Shown here one piece after another: positions 31,320-41,843 of a stretch of DNA of 64,000 nt. The position numbers and the translations under genes are program-made. The number at the start of each line of letters is the position of its first letter. The stretch's first letter is position 1. This stretch comes from Lithobates sylvaticus (Eukaryota > Chordata > Amphibia > Anura > Ranidae): the NCBI GenBank assembly GCA_028564925.1, contig CM053033.1, positions 206,959,607-207,023,606 of the forward strand. The letters are read 5' to 3'. The notes below the pieces were generated by a model, which ran no database searches, had not been told where the DNA came from, and worked only from the letters and a program-made list of their open reading frames with translations.

Positions 31320-32280
31320 CCACTTGCCGCCTGCCCACTGCCAAATGACGAAGGGACGATGCGTCTCTTGTTCTCGGAGGACGTCATATGATGGCGCCCC
31401 AGGCCGGTCACCATCGCATGGGGGCACGCAGCGCAGCGATTGTGGCCGCACCTTGTTGCTAGGACAATGCGCAACCCTGATCTCTGTAAAGAGCCGCAGC
31501 TCTTTAACCATGTGATCAGCTGTGTCCAATCACAGCCGGTCACATGAAAATACGGAAGTGCCGTGAATCGTCTCTCCTCGCCTCACATTGAGAGTGTTTG
31601 GCGAGGAGTGCTACTAAGCGACATCTCCTCGCAGAGGAGGCCAGGGCAGGTAATCAGGGCACTGATCATCAGTGCCCTGATTACAGGAAAGCCCCATCAG
31701 TGCCACCAATCAGTGCCCATAAGTGCCACCAGTGCCCATAAGTGATGCCAATCAGTGCCTCCCATCACTGTCTGCTCATTAGTGCTGCCCATCAGTGTCC
31801 CTTAGTGCTGCCCATCAGTGCCGCATATCAGTGCCGCATATCAGTGCCAACTATCAGTGCCACCTATCAGTGCCCATCAGTGTGGAAAATTAGTGCCTCC
31901 TCATCAGTGCCACCTAATTAGTGCCCATAAGTGCCACCGCAGTGTCCATCAGTGAAGCCTTATCAGCGCACATCAGTGAAGGAGAAAAAACACTTATTTA
32001 CAAAATTTACTGACAGAAACTAAGATTTTTTTTTTTTTTTTTTTTTTCACATTTTTCTGTATTTTTTCTTTTTTCTTTGTAAAAAAAAATAAAAATCTCA
32101 GCAGTGATTACATTTCTTTTCCACCAAAAGAAAGCTCTATTTGTGTGGAGAAAAAGATAAAAAAATAAATTTGGGTACAATGTTGCATGGCCGCGCAGTT
32201 GTCATTCAAAGTGTGACAGCCCTGAAAGCTAAAAAATGGCCTGGGCAGGAAGGGGGTGAAAGTGCCCGGTATTGAGGTGG
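31320..32280 (+). mobile_element. TTAA-flanked repeat, copy F, with CAGTGCC minisatellite
   Basis: TTAA at 31316-31319 starts CCACTTGCCGCCTGCCC; the right end GGTATTGAGGTGG is followed by TTAG (one change from TTAA). The array at 31690-31985 has units such as CCATCAGTGCCACC. AAGAAAGCTCTATTTGTGTGG lies inside, as in the other copies. It sits 350 bp downstream of the kinase exons. Confidence 0.85.
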
Positions 32281-32629
32281 TTAGGCAGGGTGTACACATG
32301 CCAAAATGTAGTTGTGCAGGAACCAGACAAATTTTATATATGTGTTTGCTGCTCTCTGTTCAACAGGAGGTGGTGGATGTGGGGATCCGTGAGGTCTTTT
32401 TCGTTCAACCCGCTGGTTGAATGTAAAGAAAAAACCTCTACATGTATACCGTGTTTTACACTAATTTGTATCTGTTTTGTTTGTTGTGGACTGTTGCCCC
32501 CATGATGGAAGTGCTTGGAATCTTTGTTCAGTTGTATTCTACTGGGCTAGCATATTTTCAGAATGATTGAGCAGTATGCCATGTTTACAGCCACCTCTAT
32601 ATCTGTCTTTTCTAGAGTACAGTGCTTAC
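32281..32629. other. Intronic sequence of the kinase gene; no element seen
   Basis: No terminal repeats or exons recognised. Confidence 0.5.
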
Positions 32630-32677
32630 CTTAATATCTCTGTGTATCTTTCCTTGATTATGAAGATAAGCCAGACC
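32630..32677 (-). CDS. MAP4K-family kinase, catalytic-loop exon
   Basis: The 48-bp exon encodes GLAYLHNQGKIHRDIK. The acceptor TCTAACAG precedes it and the donor GTAAGC follows on the minus strand. HRD is the catalytic loop of protein kinases: its aspartate is the catalytic base and the following lysine contacts ATP phosphate. The segment is closest, from memory, to MAP4K1 (IHRDIK), while MAP4K3 and 5 have MHRDIK. The phase joins exactly to the exon at 33493-33548. The next exon (GANIL, DFG) should lie at lower coordinates but was not found; it may be in the gap at 29778-30246 or outside the window. Confidence 0.88.
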
Positions 32678-33361
32678 CTGTTAGACACAAATAATAGGTG
32701 ATATATTTCCATTGTATACCTGAGAAGCAGACATTTTAAAACCTTTGATGCTGGCAACCCATTCTGACTGGCCTGATATTTTCTGGTGCTCATAGCAAAA
32801 TACTGGCTGAAATCGGGCGTCATCGTTTGAACCAAGGTGTTTTAAGGGCCATTCCGCTCAAAAATGTTTTGTTATGTTTGGAGTCAGATGGGTTGAGTTG
32901 AGGTTATTTTCTCTTCAACAATGAGGTTTCCCTCCCATAATTTGCTGACATCGTTCTTGCCCAACTGGGAGTTTTGGGGGTGCAAGCCCACCTTTGTGTG
33001 TTCCAGCTCCTCCTGATACATTCTCCATAATATAAAATTAAAAATCCAACAGAAAGAATGGGACTCCTTCATAAATAGCTAAAGCAGATTCAGGGACTCA
33101 ATGTAACAAACCACCACGTGGGTTAACTCTCCAGCATCTGCTAAAAAATGATAACTCTAAGTTTCAATGACATGTCTTTTGAGAAGAGTTTGAAAAGTTG
33201 CCATTCGGCGGTAACCAAACAATTAATGGGATACAATCATGGGGAATGATGATAAAATAAGGCTTTCCGATGGTAAATTATATTTAACGGAAAACCATCA
33301 TGAAATAAATTAATAAAAAGCCATTAACAACCTCACCCATGTTACTGAAATAAGCCTTATC

Positions 33362-33432
33362 AGTCTTGTAATGTGATCTGAGCATGGGTGGCACTTTGTC
33401 TACACACATTATCGGAAAAAGTCCGATAAAGC
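33362..33432. mobile_element. Harbinger MITE fragment in the intron
   Basis: TCTTGTAATGTGATCTGAGC and CGGAAAAAGTCCGATAAAGC are pieces of the 8331-8758 subfamily, lacking both ends. Confidence 0.65.
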
Positions 33433-33492
33433 TTAGCGTTCCATATGGGCATAAAAACATCTCTATGTGCACCGTCTGTTTTACATGCTTAC

Positions 33493-33548
33493 CTGGAGGG
33501 TCTCTCTACACACATATGCCACCTGAAGCTCAGACAAGGCTCCTGTGA
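33493..33548 (-). CDS. MAP4K-family kinase exon (TGALSELQVAYVCRETLQ)
   Basis: The 56-bp exon starts after ACCCCTCAG and ends at donor GTAAGC. With the G carried from the previous exon it reads VTGALSELQVAYVCRETLQ, the linker helix before the catalytic loop; MAP4K proteins have VTGPLSELQIAYVCRETLQ. It begins in phase 1 and ends on a codon boundary, in agreement with both neighbours. Nothing suggests a processed copy: introns are present and codons are intact. Confidence 0.9.
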
Positions 33549-33854
33549 CTGAGGGGTAAAAGAAAAAATGTATTGACATCAAAAGCACCTCTTATAATGA
33601 CATTTATCACATAAGTGGGAATGAATTCTTAAAGGGAACCTTCCAGCCTGTCAGAGCCAAGATTTTCATCCAGCACTAAGGCCAATGCCAGGAAGCTGCC
33701 CAAGTATATTGCCAGGCGTGATGCTACACAGGTGTGTTCCTCAGATAGTTATGCTCTGGTAGGCAGAAAAGTAACAGCCTCTTGCACTGTATTGGGATCT
33801 TGGCTATGACAAGTAACAGCCATGCTCAAAAGGGTTGATATAAAGTTTCTTTAC

Positions 33855-33919
33855 CTTGATATACGTCCTGAAGTGAACCACCTCCACAGAACTCCATGCA
33901 AATCCACAGCTTACTACCT
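33855..33919 (-). CDS. MAP4K-family kinase hinge exon
   Basis: The 65-bp exon encodes [20 protein letters not shown] and ends in CAA-G, with acceptor AAATTCAG and donor [21 protein letters not shown] is the hinge between the kinase lobes, typical of germinal-centre kinases of the MAP4K group, which act in MAP-kinase (JNK) signalling in the cytoplasm. The residue Q after VY occurs in MAP4K1 (IYQ) rather than H of MAP4K2, 3 and 5. The first base completes the arginine codon (AG|A) begun in the exon at 35028-35118. Confidence 0.92.
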
Positions 33920-34323
33920 CTGAATTTAAAGCATAAAATAAAGTCAGTTATTGGACATTGTCATCCAACCTGTTCCAAATGCCTTCCACCACCACCCGAT
34001 ATATGGAAACCAAATGTACATGTTGATGAAGTCCTGACAACTGAGGTTTTTGGAGGGCGTTTGTTCGTGCTTGCATGCCTAACTTCCCTACTATCTATTT
34101 GAATACCATCTTACAGTCCCAACAAGACCATCCAATCAAGACACTTCTCTGAATTAAATGCCAATTCCATTTTTTTTTTCCTTTTTCAGCTTTGGATAGT
34201 ATGGAAGAGTTACATTTTCCAAACAAAAATTACCGGGTGTGGGTATTAGTGGGACACATTACACATCAGGGAGATTTCACATTACTTCTTATCCTGATAT
34301 ATAATGAGGGCAAATCTCCCTAA

Positions 34324-34568
34324 GGCCCCTTTCACACTTGTGCGACTTCAAAGTCGTGCAATTTTACCACGATTTTGCCGCGCTTTCAAGGAATGCCTGT
34401 ATAAGTGGCATCAAAATCGGACCAAAGTAGTGCAGGGACTACTTTTGAAGTCGGAACAACTTGAAGTCGTACTAATATGGCTGTCATTGGAAATCATGGG
34501 GGAACGACTTGTCATGCTACTTTGCAGTCCCAAATCGTGGGACAAGTCGTATAAGTGTGAAAGGGGCC
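34324..34568. mobile_element. TAA-flanked MITE in the kinase intron
   Basis: TAA at 34321-34323 and 34569-34571 borders GGCCCCTTTCACACTTG and AAGTGTGAAAGGGGCC. The inside has ACTTCAAAGTCGTGC and repeated GACTT motifs. Same end type as the element at 10280-10683 but a different body. Confidence 0.9.
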
Positions 34569-35027
34569 TAACAGAGACAGAGGCAGCAATAAAAAAACAA
34601 AAAACAAAGGCTGTAACCTTTCCCTGCTTTATTCAAAATAAAACAAGTCCCTCCTAGAGTTGGGCTGATCTCCCACTAAAAAACTGGTTATACAGTCTAC
34701 TTTGGCATTATCAGCAGATATGTAACGGAAAGGTCTAGCTAGTTGGATTATTTAGGTATGCCCTATACTACCTAGATTTTGCTAAATTTAAAAAAATAAA
34801 CAAAGATTTACAATCATATTGTAATGTTGGTAAGTTGTAGACATATCCACCCAACACCGTCTGATCCAATCCCCATAATATTAATATTCAGTCAGCAGAC
34901 CACTCTGTATGTTATGAGTTACAAGCACAAGCCTTTGATCTGGTCATATTTTCCAGTAGTAAGATATCATGCACTCATAGTTGGTCTGATTAAATGGGAA
35001 ACTGCCTTTTTAAGGTCTGGTCCTTAC

Positions 35028-35118
35028 CTCATATAGCTTCCATAATATGCTACTATGTTTTTGTGAGCACAGCTCTTCAGCATTATAACTTCTTGTTGAA
35101 TTACAGAGAAGTCTTCAT
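35028..35118 (-). CDS. MAP4K-family kinase exon (alpha-C to beta-4 region)
   Basis: The 91-bp exon reads EDFSVIQQEVIMLKSCAHKN and IVAYYGSYM, ending AG. The acceptor TACTTGACAG precedes it and GTAAGG follows. The glutamate in QQE is the alpha-C residue that salt-bridges the beta-3 lysine. MAP4K proteins have DFSLIQQEIFMVKECKHCN (MAP4K5) or a similar segment. Four consecutive phase-consistent exons make a real gene very likely; the gene is minus-strand. Whether it is MAP4K1, or 2, 3 or 5, needs the rest of the protein. No stops or frameshifts were seen. Upstream exons (glycine loop, VAVK) were not found in the 35-64 kb part. Confidence 0.92.
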
Positions 35119-35249
35119 CTGTCAAGTAAACAGAAAGTTTATTCAGCCTGGACCAACATTTATCATTTTAAACTGGTCATACGCCTGTAGAATTTAATGT
35201 GAATATTTGTGTGGAGATTTAAAAAAATAATTTGTCAAAGCATAGAATC

Positions 35250-35253
<4 letters not shown>

Positions 35254-35286
<33 letters not shown>
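35254..35286. repeat. (TA)n microsatellite
   Basis: Sixteen or so uninterrupted TA units. Confidence 0.95.
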
Positions 35287-35290
<4 letters not shown>

Positions 35291-35917
35291 GGCACGCTAT
35301 CTCAATAATGTGAACAATGATTAAAGAGCAATTAATAAAGTGACAATAGTGCAAAACTTGAAATTCACAAATGCAAAAATCAAACTGACATGATTCAATT
35401 ATAAAATACATTCATTTATAGTGAATTTCTTAATGCATAAAAGTGACAGTTAGTGGAAATAAAGTGCTTTAGTGGATAAATGTGGTGCGCTGACCATGAT
35501 CTCAAAGGTCAGTGCAATATAATTAAATCATAAAGTCCATATTAAACCTAAAATTAATTCTTGTTATTGTGATCCAAATGTGCTGAGGTATCCACACACT
35601 GGTGCCCCCCCCCCCCATGTAATAGCCGCTCACCTCTGAGCGTGTGACATCACACTTAAGTTCGGTCAAACCCACGCATTTGAACCACCTCTGGGTTCTG
35701 TGATTGCTGTGGGATCCTAGGCTGCCCAAAAGCGCTGTCTCCACATACAAATAGGGTAAGAAAAGGCTGGCTAGTGTGATATTGTTTTTAAATATACAGA
35801 TTTATTGATCAAAGCCCCAGTCCGGGGTACTCACATGGAACAGCTGCTTCAGTGCACCACTCTATCAGAAGCATAAAACATTAAGATCATGCTGAAAATC
35901 ATAGGTTCCTCCACCTT
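35287..35917. repeat. Unassigned repeat-like sequence (Penelope style)
   Basis: A/T-rich part with GTGCAAAACTTGAAATTC and AAAGTGCTTTAGTGG, then a GC-richer segment with a CCCCCCCCCCCC run near 35605. The style resembles the ends of Penelope-like elements, but no decisive motif is visible. Confidence 0.35.
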
Positions 35918-36330
35918 TTTTTTGTTTTTAACTTAATATTTTTATTAAAGATTTTTCAATTTTACAAGATAGACATCACATTCTCACATCAATACTTGTC
36001 CAATTGTCAGGAGGGGAAATGAAAAAACAATTCATCTTTTAGAAATGAAAGCAGAGAGTGGGGGCGGTCCAAGTGCTCTTGCAATTGTTTTTTTTTTTTT
36101 TTAAGAAAAACAACATGCTCAGTGTGGTAAAAAAAAAAAAGAAATATATAAAAAAAAAAAAAATTTATATATAGCGTGAAGAAGTTTTTCCTCCTGTATA
36201 TAGATTCCCTCCCTCTTTAAATAGCTCTCATTACCATTTCCCCCATTTATTCGTTTCATATCTTGACCATTCATACCATACAACTACCTTCCCACACGTC
36301 TCTTTATTTAATCCCACATTGTTCCTATAT

Positions 36331-39300
36331 TTATTTAGTGTCTATTTTTTTTTCACACCACATTTTCCACAACCTGTCAAATTTATTAATGCATCCCTGT
36401 CTTATATAAAGTGTTTTTTCCTTTAATATCATACTATTCACAACTTGCTCCCATTCTCTACTAGAAGGAGGGGTGGGCGACTGCCATCTCTGGGCTATAA
36501 GTTTGCGCGCCTGAAACAAGCATCTCAAAATTGCCATATTGATATCGTTAGGCCTTCCCGTCCCATCCACCCATCCTAATACACATACCTTCCTTGGGTT
36601 CTGTCTCGATGGGGACATCAAAAACCTGAGCAATTGTATCCACTACCTCAATCCAGTAGCGGTGCAGCTTGGGGCATCTCCAGAACATATGTATCATGTC
36701 TCCCTCTAAGCCTCCACACCTTGGACAAGAGGAGTCTATTCTACTTCCGAAACTGAAGAGTTTTTTCGGGGTAAAATAAGCTCTATATAGAAGGAACAAG
36801 TGCGACATCCTTTGAGGTGGAGAGAGAGAAACCCATGGAGCTAGTTCAAGGATCCTATCCCATTGGTTAATTGTGATGTTGACCCCGTCTCTTACCCATT
36901 TATCTCTAAAAACGGAAGTGTACTGACTGCCCCTGGCGTCTTTATGTAGGATCGAATACGTCCTTGAAGTCAACCCCTTAGTTGATTCTGTTTGCACTAT
37001 ATTCACTAGTGTCGATATATTCCCCCATTCTATTGGTGAGTCCTCAAATTGTACTGTAAGTGCATGCCTCAGTTGGAGGTAGCGGAAAAAAGATTTCCTC
37101 GGTATTAAAAACTCTGCTCTAAGCTCTTGGAATGTTTTTAATTGCCCATTAGAAAAAAGCTGATGTAGGTATTTTATATCTCTACGTTCCCACTCCCTGA
37201 TCGGTCCTATTTTTTGTACCTCACTCAAGTTATTATTCTTCCACAGTGGTGAGTATTCCGTGTAGCCTCTACATCCCAGTATTGCCTTAACCGCTACCCA
37301 TACCTTGTTCATTAGGTCCAGGGTGGGAATTCCCCGTATCACCATACCTGCTTCCATCATTTCAATGGTTTGTCTTTTTAGGAGCACCTGGAGCAGGTTT
37401 CCCCCCGCCCCTGTACCTCTCATATATTGTAATTGGGATGCCAAAAAATATCTAAACAGGTGTGGAATTGCTACTCCCCCTTCATTGGTCGGGAGTTGGA
37501 GGATTTTTAGACTGATACGCGCCACGCTACCCTTCCATACCAGTTCTCTAAAAATGGTATCAAATCTATTGAACCATTTTTTATAAACCCATACTGGGGA
37601 ATTGGCTAGGATATACAAGGCTTGTGGGAGAAAAATCATTTTGATTAGATTACAGCGGCCCATTGAAGAGAGGGGGAACCTCCTCCAGATCCTAGTTTTC
37701 TCTTTAAACCTGGTCAACAATGAGACAAGTTGTTTACTATATATGCTTTAGGATCTCTCGTAATGATTACACCTAGATATTTCATCTGGGTTACTACTTG
37801 TAATCTACTGGCTTCTTGTGGTAATGGAGTATGTAAAGGGTCCACTGGCAGTAGGGTGGATTTTCCCCAATTGATATTTAGGCCAGAGAATGCACCAAAT
37901 GTGCTGATTTTACACATCGTTTGTTTCAGGGAGTTCTGTACGTCGCCTAGGAGTACGAGTAAATCGTCTGCAAACAGAACTACCTTCTCCTCTTCCCAGC
38001 CTCTTGAAAAACCTCTAATCTCCCTACACGATCGGAGAGATATAGCCAGGGGTTCAATTGCGAGAGCAAACAAGAGGGGGGACAGAGGACATCCTTGCCT
38101 CGTCCCCCTTAATAATTGAAACCTTGCTGAGTGTTCATTATTAATCCTCACCCTAGCCTCTGGTGCTTTATACATAATTTTTACCCATTTAGAAAACATT
38201 GGCCCTATTTGAAACTCGCTCAGGATCCTCCATAGATATCCCCACTGCAAAGTATCAAAGGCTTTAGCGGCATCTAGCGAGAGAATAGCTCTATGTCCCT
38301 CGTCTTCCGTTGGAATTTGTAAGTTTAGGTGTACTCGTCTGATATTTGTATTGGTTGACCTGCCAGGAATAAATCCTGATTGGTCAGGGTGAACTAGGTC
38401 TGCTATCACCCCGTTCAATCTGGACGCCAAGATCTTCGCCAAAATCTTGGCGTCCAGATTAAGCAGGGAGATAGGCCTATATGACGAGGGATCCAATGGG
38501 TCCTTATCCTCTTTTGGTATGACTATTATAGTTGACTCCCTCATAGAAAGAGGGAGTTCCCCTTTAGCCAGCGCCCAGTTAAATGTCTTCAGCAGTTCAG
38601 GGAACAGAACACCTCCGAAACAGCGGTAGACCTCAACCGGTAGGCCGTCCGGCCTGGGAGATTTCCGGGTCGCCATGGCCTGTTCCGTATGCTGTATCTC
38701 TTCTAATGTGATAGGAGCATCCAGTTTATTCCTATGATCTTCGGAGAGACGGGGGATAGTCAAGTTTTTAAAGAAGATTCCCATTAAATCACCCGTATCT
38801 TCTTGATTGGAGTTATAGAGATTTTTATAGTACTCTCTAAAGCAATCAACAATTTCTGGGGTATTAGTAGTTGTTCCCTTTCTAGTTGTTTTGATCATTG
38901 GTACTAATGACGGAGGTGAATTAACTTTCACCAACTGCGAAAGCATCCGACCTACTGATTCCCCTTCCCCAAAACTAACTTGTTTCTGGAATATGTATCT
39001 CTTTTCTGCTTTCCCCATCATTATCCAGCGGTAGACCCGTTGTGCCTCCGTCCATGCCCCAAGGTTCCCCGCTGATGGGTCTCTAAGAAATTGTTCTTCT
39101 AATTGTGTCATCCTATGTGCTGCCTCCACCTCCCTTCTGTTAGATTCTCTCTTAATTACTGAGATTTGTTGGATCAGGAGGCCCCTAAGGAATGCCTTTA
39201 GAGTATCCCAAATGACCCCCTGTGATGCTGTTCCATTATTTAGGTCTATAAACTCTGTCAGAGCCTTTATAACTTCCTGCGGTTCCCCAATCAATTCCAG

Positions 39301-40083
39301 CCAGGCTGGACTAATTTTCCATTCCCGAGGTTGATTTTCCCCACCTGTCTCCACAGATATTATCATTGGGGAGTGGTCAGAGAGACCCCTCGGCATATAT
39401 TTAGGACCACCAGATATAATTATTGCCTCATCGTTCCCCAGTGTCATGTCTATTCGTGAGAGTGTGGAATGTATAGAGGAAAAGCATGAATAAACCCGAT
39501 CTCCCGGATTCTGTAATCTCCAAAGGTCCTTCAAACCCATTTCCCCCATTATATGAGCCAGTCGTTTGTCCGCTGGGTTTCTCCCTTGTTTTGAGTGTGG
39601 GAACCTATCTATGTCATGGTCTAAGACCATATTGAAGTCTCCCATCATGAAGATCAGGATATTAGGCTTGTCCAACACAAACCCCGCTAAATCATAGAAG
39701 ACATCCAGCTTGAAGGGTGGTGGTATGTACACACTGGCTAGGACAAAGATCCTATTCTCTATTTTACAGTGCAAAAAAACGTATCTCCCACATTCGTCAA
39801 TCTTATTCTGGAGACAGGTATATGTTACGCCCTTCTTAATAAAAATACTGACCCCCCTTGAGTAGGACGTGTGAATAGAGTGATATTGGAATTGAAAGTC
39901 CCTCCACCCCAAGTGAGGTGCAGAAACATTTGAAAAATGTGTTTCCTGTAAACACAGGATAGAGGCCCCGTGTTCTTTTACTGTATTCAATACTGCTGCC
40001 CTTTTCCCCAAATCTCCTAAACCCCTTATGTTCCAAGAACAAAGTGTGATAGCTTTCTTTTTTAGCCGTGTATTACTAGCCAT
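36331..40083 (-). pseudogene. LINE ORF2 (endonuclease, reverse transcriptase), two frame breaks
   Basis: The first frame, 37714-40083 (789 aa), holds an apurinic-type endonuclease: N18 in SWNIRGLG, E47 in LQETHF, GDFN, and SDHSP. The reverse transcriptase follows, with LSLDAAKAFDTL (motif A), GTRQGCPLSPLLFALA and FADD at residues 704-707. A second frame, 36548-37720 (390 aa), carries the thumb region and the C-terminal CPRCGGLEGDMIHMFWRCP zinc-knuckle-like motif. A third short frame ends at 36331. The protein nicks DNA and copies LINE RNA at the cut. The frame changes near 37715 and near 36590 prevent a single product from this copy. Confidence 0.9.
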
Positions 40084-40781
40084 ATACGTGAAATTGTCTA
40101 TTTATTACAACTGAACTCTACCTTCATTTTGTGTTTTAATTTTTGGTTCCTGTGCTAGGCTATTAATGTCGTGGAAATAATAAAAAAATAAAGAAATCTA
40201 TTACTCAAAATATTCAAGGTGAACAAGTGCGTTTTATAGCTGACTTCCCCATTAGAGACATACTTCTTCCAATCTACCCTTCCTAATACCCATTCATACC
40301 ATCCTTTAATACCTACCCCCCTACTAAACCATGCATACAATCTATCTTCCTCCAATTCTTCCCTCACTGCCTTCCTAGGCCTATCCGGGGACTTCCTATT
40401 GTGACCTATCCATGCATTCATCATACTTAGTGCATTCCCCTTATCCCCTCCCCTATCCCTCCCTTCTCCCCCCCCTCTCTTCCCTCCCCTCCCTCCCCAA
40501 TCCCCTGCACCTCCACCCACACAAAAAAAACTCACAAAAACAACATAAAGATCTAGAGAACATTTTGCCAGGCCCCTCCAACAAAGAGAAATTGGGAGGT
40601 ATCCTGCTCATTGTTCCCATCCTTTCATGCCCCTCTCCCCTCCTCCCCTTTTCCTTGAAACAAAGCATTTAAGAATAAAGGAAAATTTACCGTCCCGCCC
40701 ACCCAAGGGCGGGCCTGGATGGTATCTAAGAAAAAAACATTTTTTTCATATAGGTAGACACGGTCCGTACCCCCTCCTTTA

Positions 40782-41843
40782 TCATGTTTCATTGTAGGTG
40801 GTCAACCACTCATTCACCCCTTCTGGTGTATCGAAAAATTTAGTCCCCCCATTCACTGTTAAGCGCAATCTAGCCGGGTAGATCAATGCGTACACTATAC
40901 GTGCCTGGCGTAGTTTACGTTTAATTTCAGTGAATCTGGCTCTTCTCTTCTGCAGTTCCGGTGAAAAATCCGGATATACAGAAATCCTAGAGCCATTATA
41001 CGTCATGTTGCCCAGTTCCCTTGCCCTACGCATAATAGTCACTTTATCATTGAAGTGGAATATTTTAGCTATTAAAGGTCTGGGAGGGGAACCGGGCTGG
41101 GGAGGTCTTGCCGGTACTCTATGTGCCCGCTCTATGGAAAAAAATGGCGAAAACACTTCTGGACCCATTGTATCCCGAAACCACTTTTTCAGAAAAACCG
41201 CTGCATCTACACCCTCACTGTGTTCTGGAATACCAAGGATACGTACATTTTTTCTTCTTATCCTATTTTCCATCTCGTCTATTTTAGTCTCCTGCTTGCT
41301 TATTTGTCCTCTCATGGCTACCAGTTCTCTTTTAAGGGGGTCCAGGTCGTCCTCTATTAGGGCAATCCGTGTTTCTAGGGCGGTTGTCCTTTCCTGAACT
41401 TTTTGTATATCATGTCTCACCAGCAGAAGATCTGCCTGTATTGAGTTTAATTGGGCAGCCATTTCAGTCAAGGAATCCCTACATAGATTTACCGCCTGTA
41501 AAACTTCCTTTAATGATGGCTCAGTGTGGGTTAGACCCTCCCCCCCTGCTGGTAACCCCTGGGTCATTTCAGATCTCCGATCCTGTCCTATGCCCCCTAC
41601 TTCCACCGATACTGGTGGCTGGTTTTGCCCTGACATCTGGCTCTGTCCATGACCCTGGCTCTTTCTTATCCCCGAGGACCCTGCTTTAAGTTAAGTTTGT
41701 TGGGGTTGTTGATTACTCTTAGGGGGAGTTTGAGCAGCCTGGCCAGGGGTATGGGCGAATTTTTCAAGCTTAGCGGCTGCCTGGCTTGCTTGACTTGCCT
41801 GGCTTGCCGCTTGGCTAGCCTTAGTGGTGCGTTGACTTGGCAT
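40782..41843 (-). pseudogene. LINE ORF1 (L1 ORF1p-like), one in-frame stop
   Basis: The open part, 40782-41636, gives 284 residues. A coiled coil (about 40-115, heptads in VRHDIQKVQERTTALETRI) is followed by an RRM-like domain (RRKNVRILGIPEHSEG, SIERAHRVPARPP) and the C-terminal domain (VYPDFSPELQKRRARF). Upstream the frame stays readable to an ATG at 41843 with MPSQRTTKASQAASQAS, interrupted by one TAA. ORF1p binds LINE RNA and forms trimers. Confidence 0.88.
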
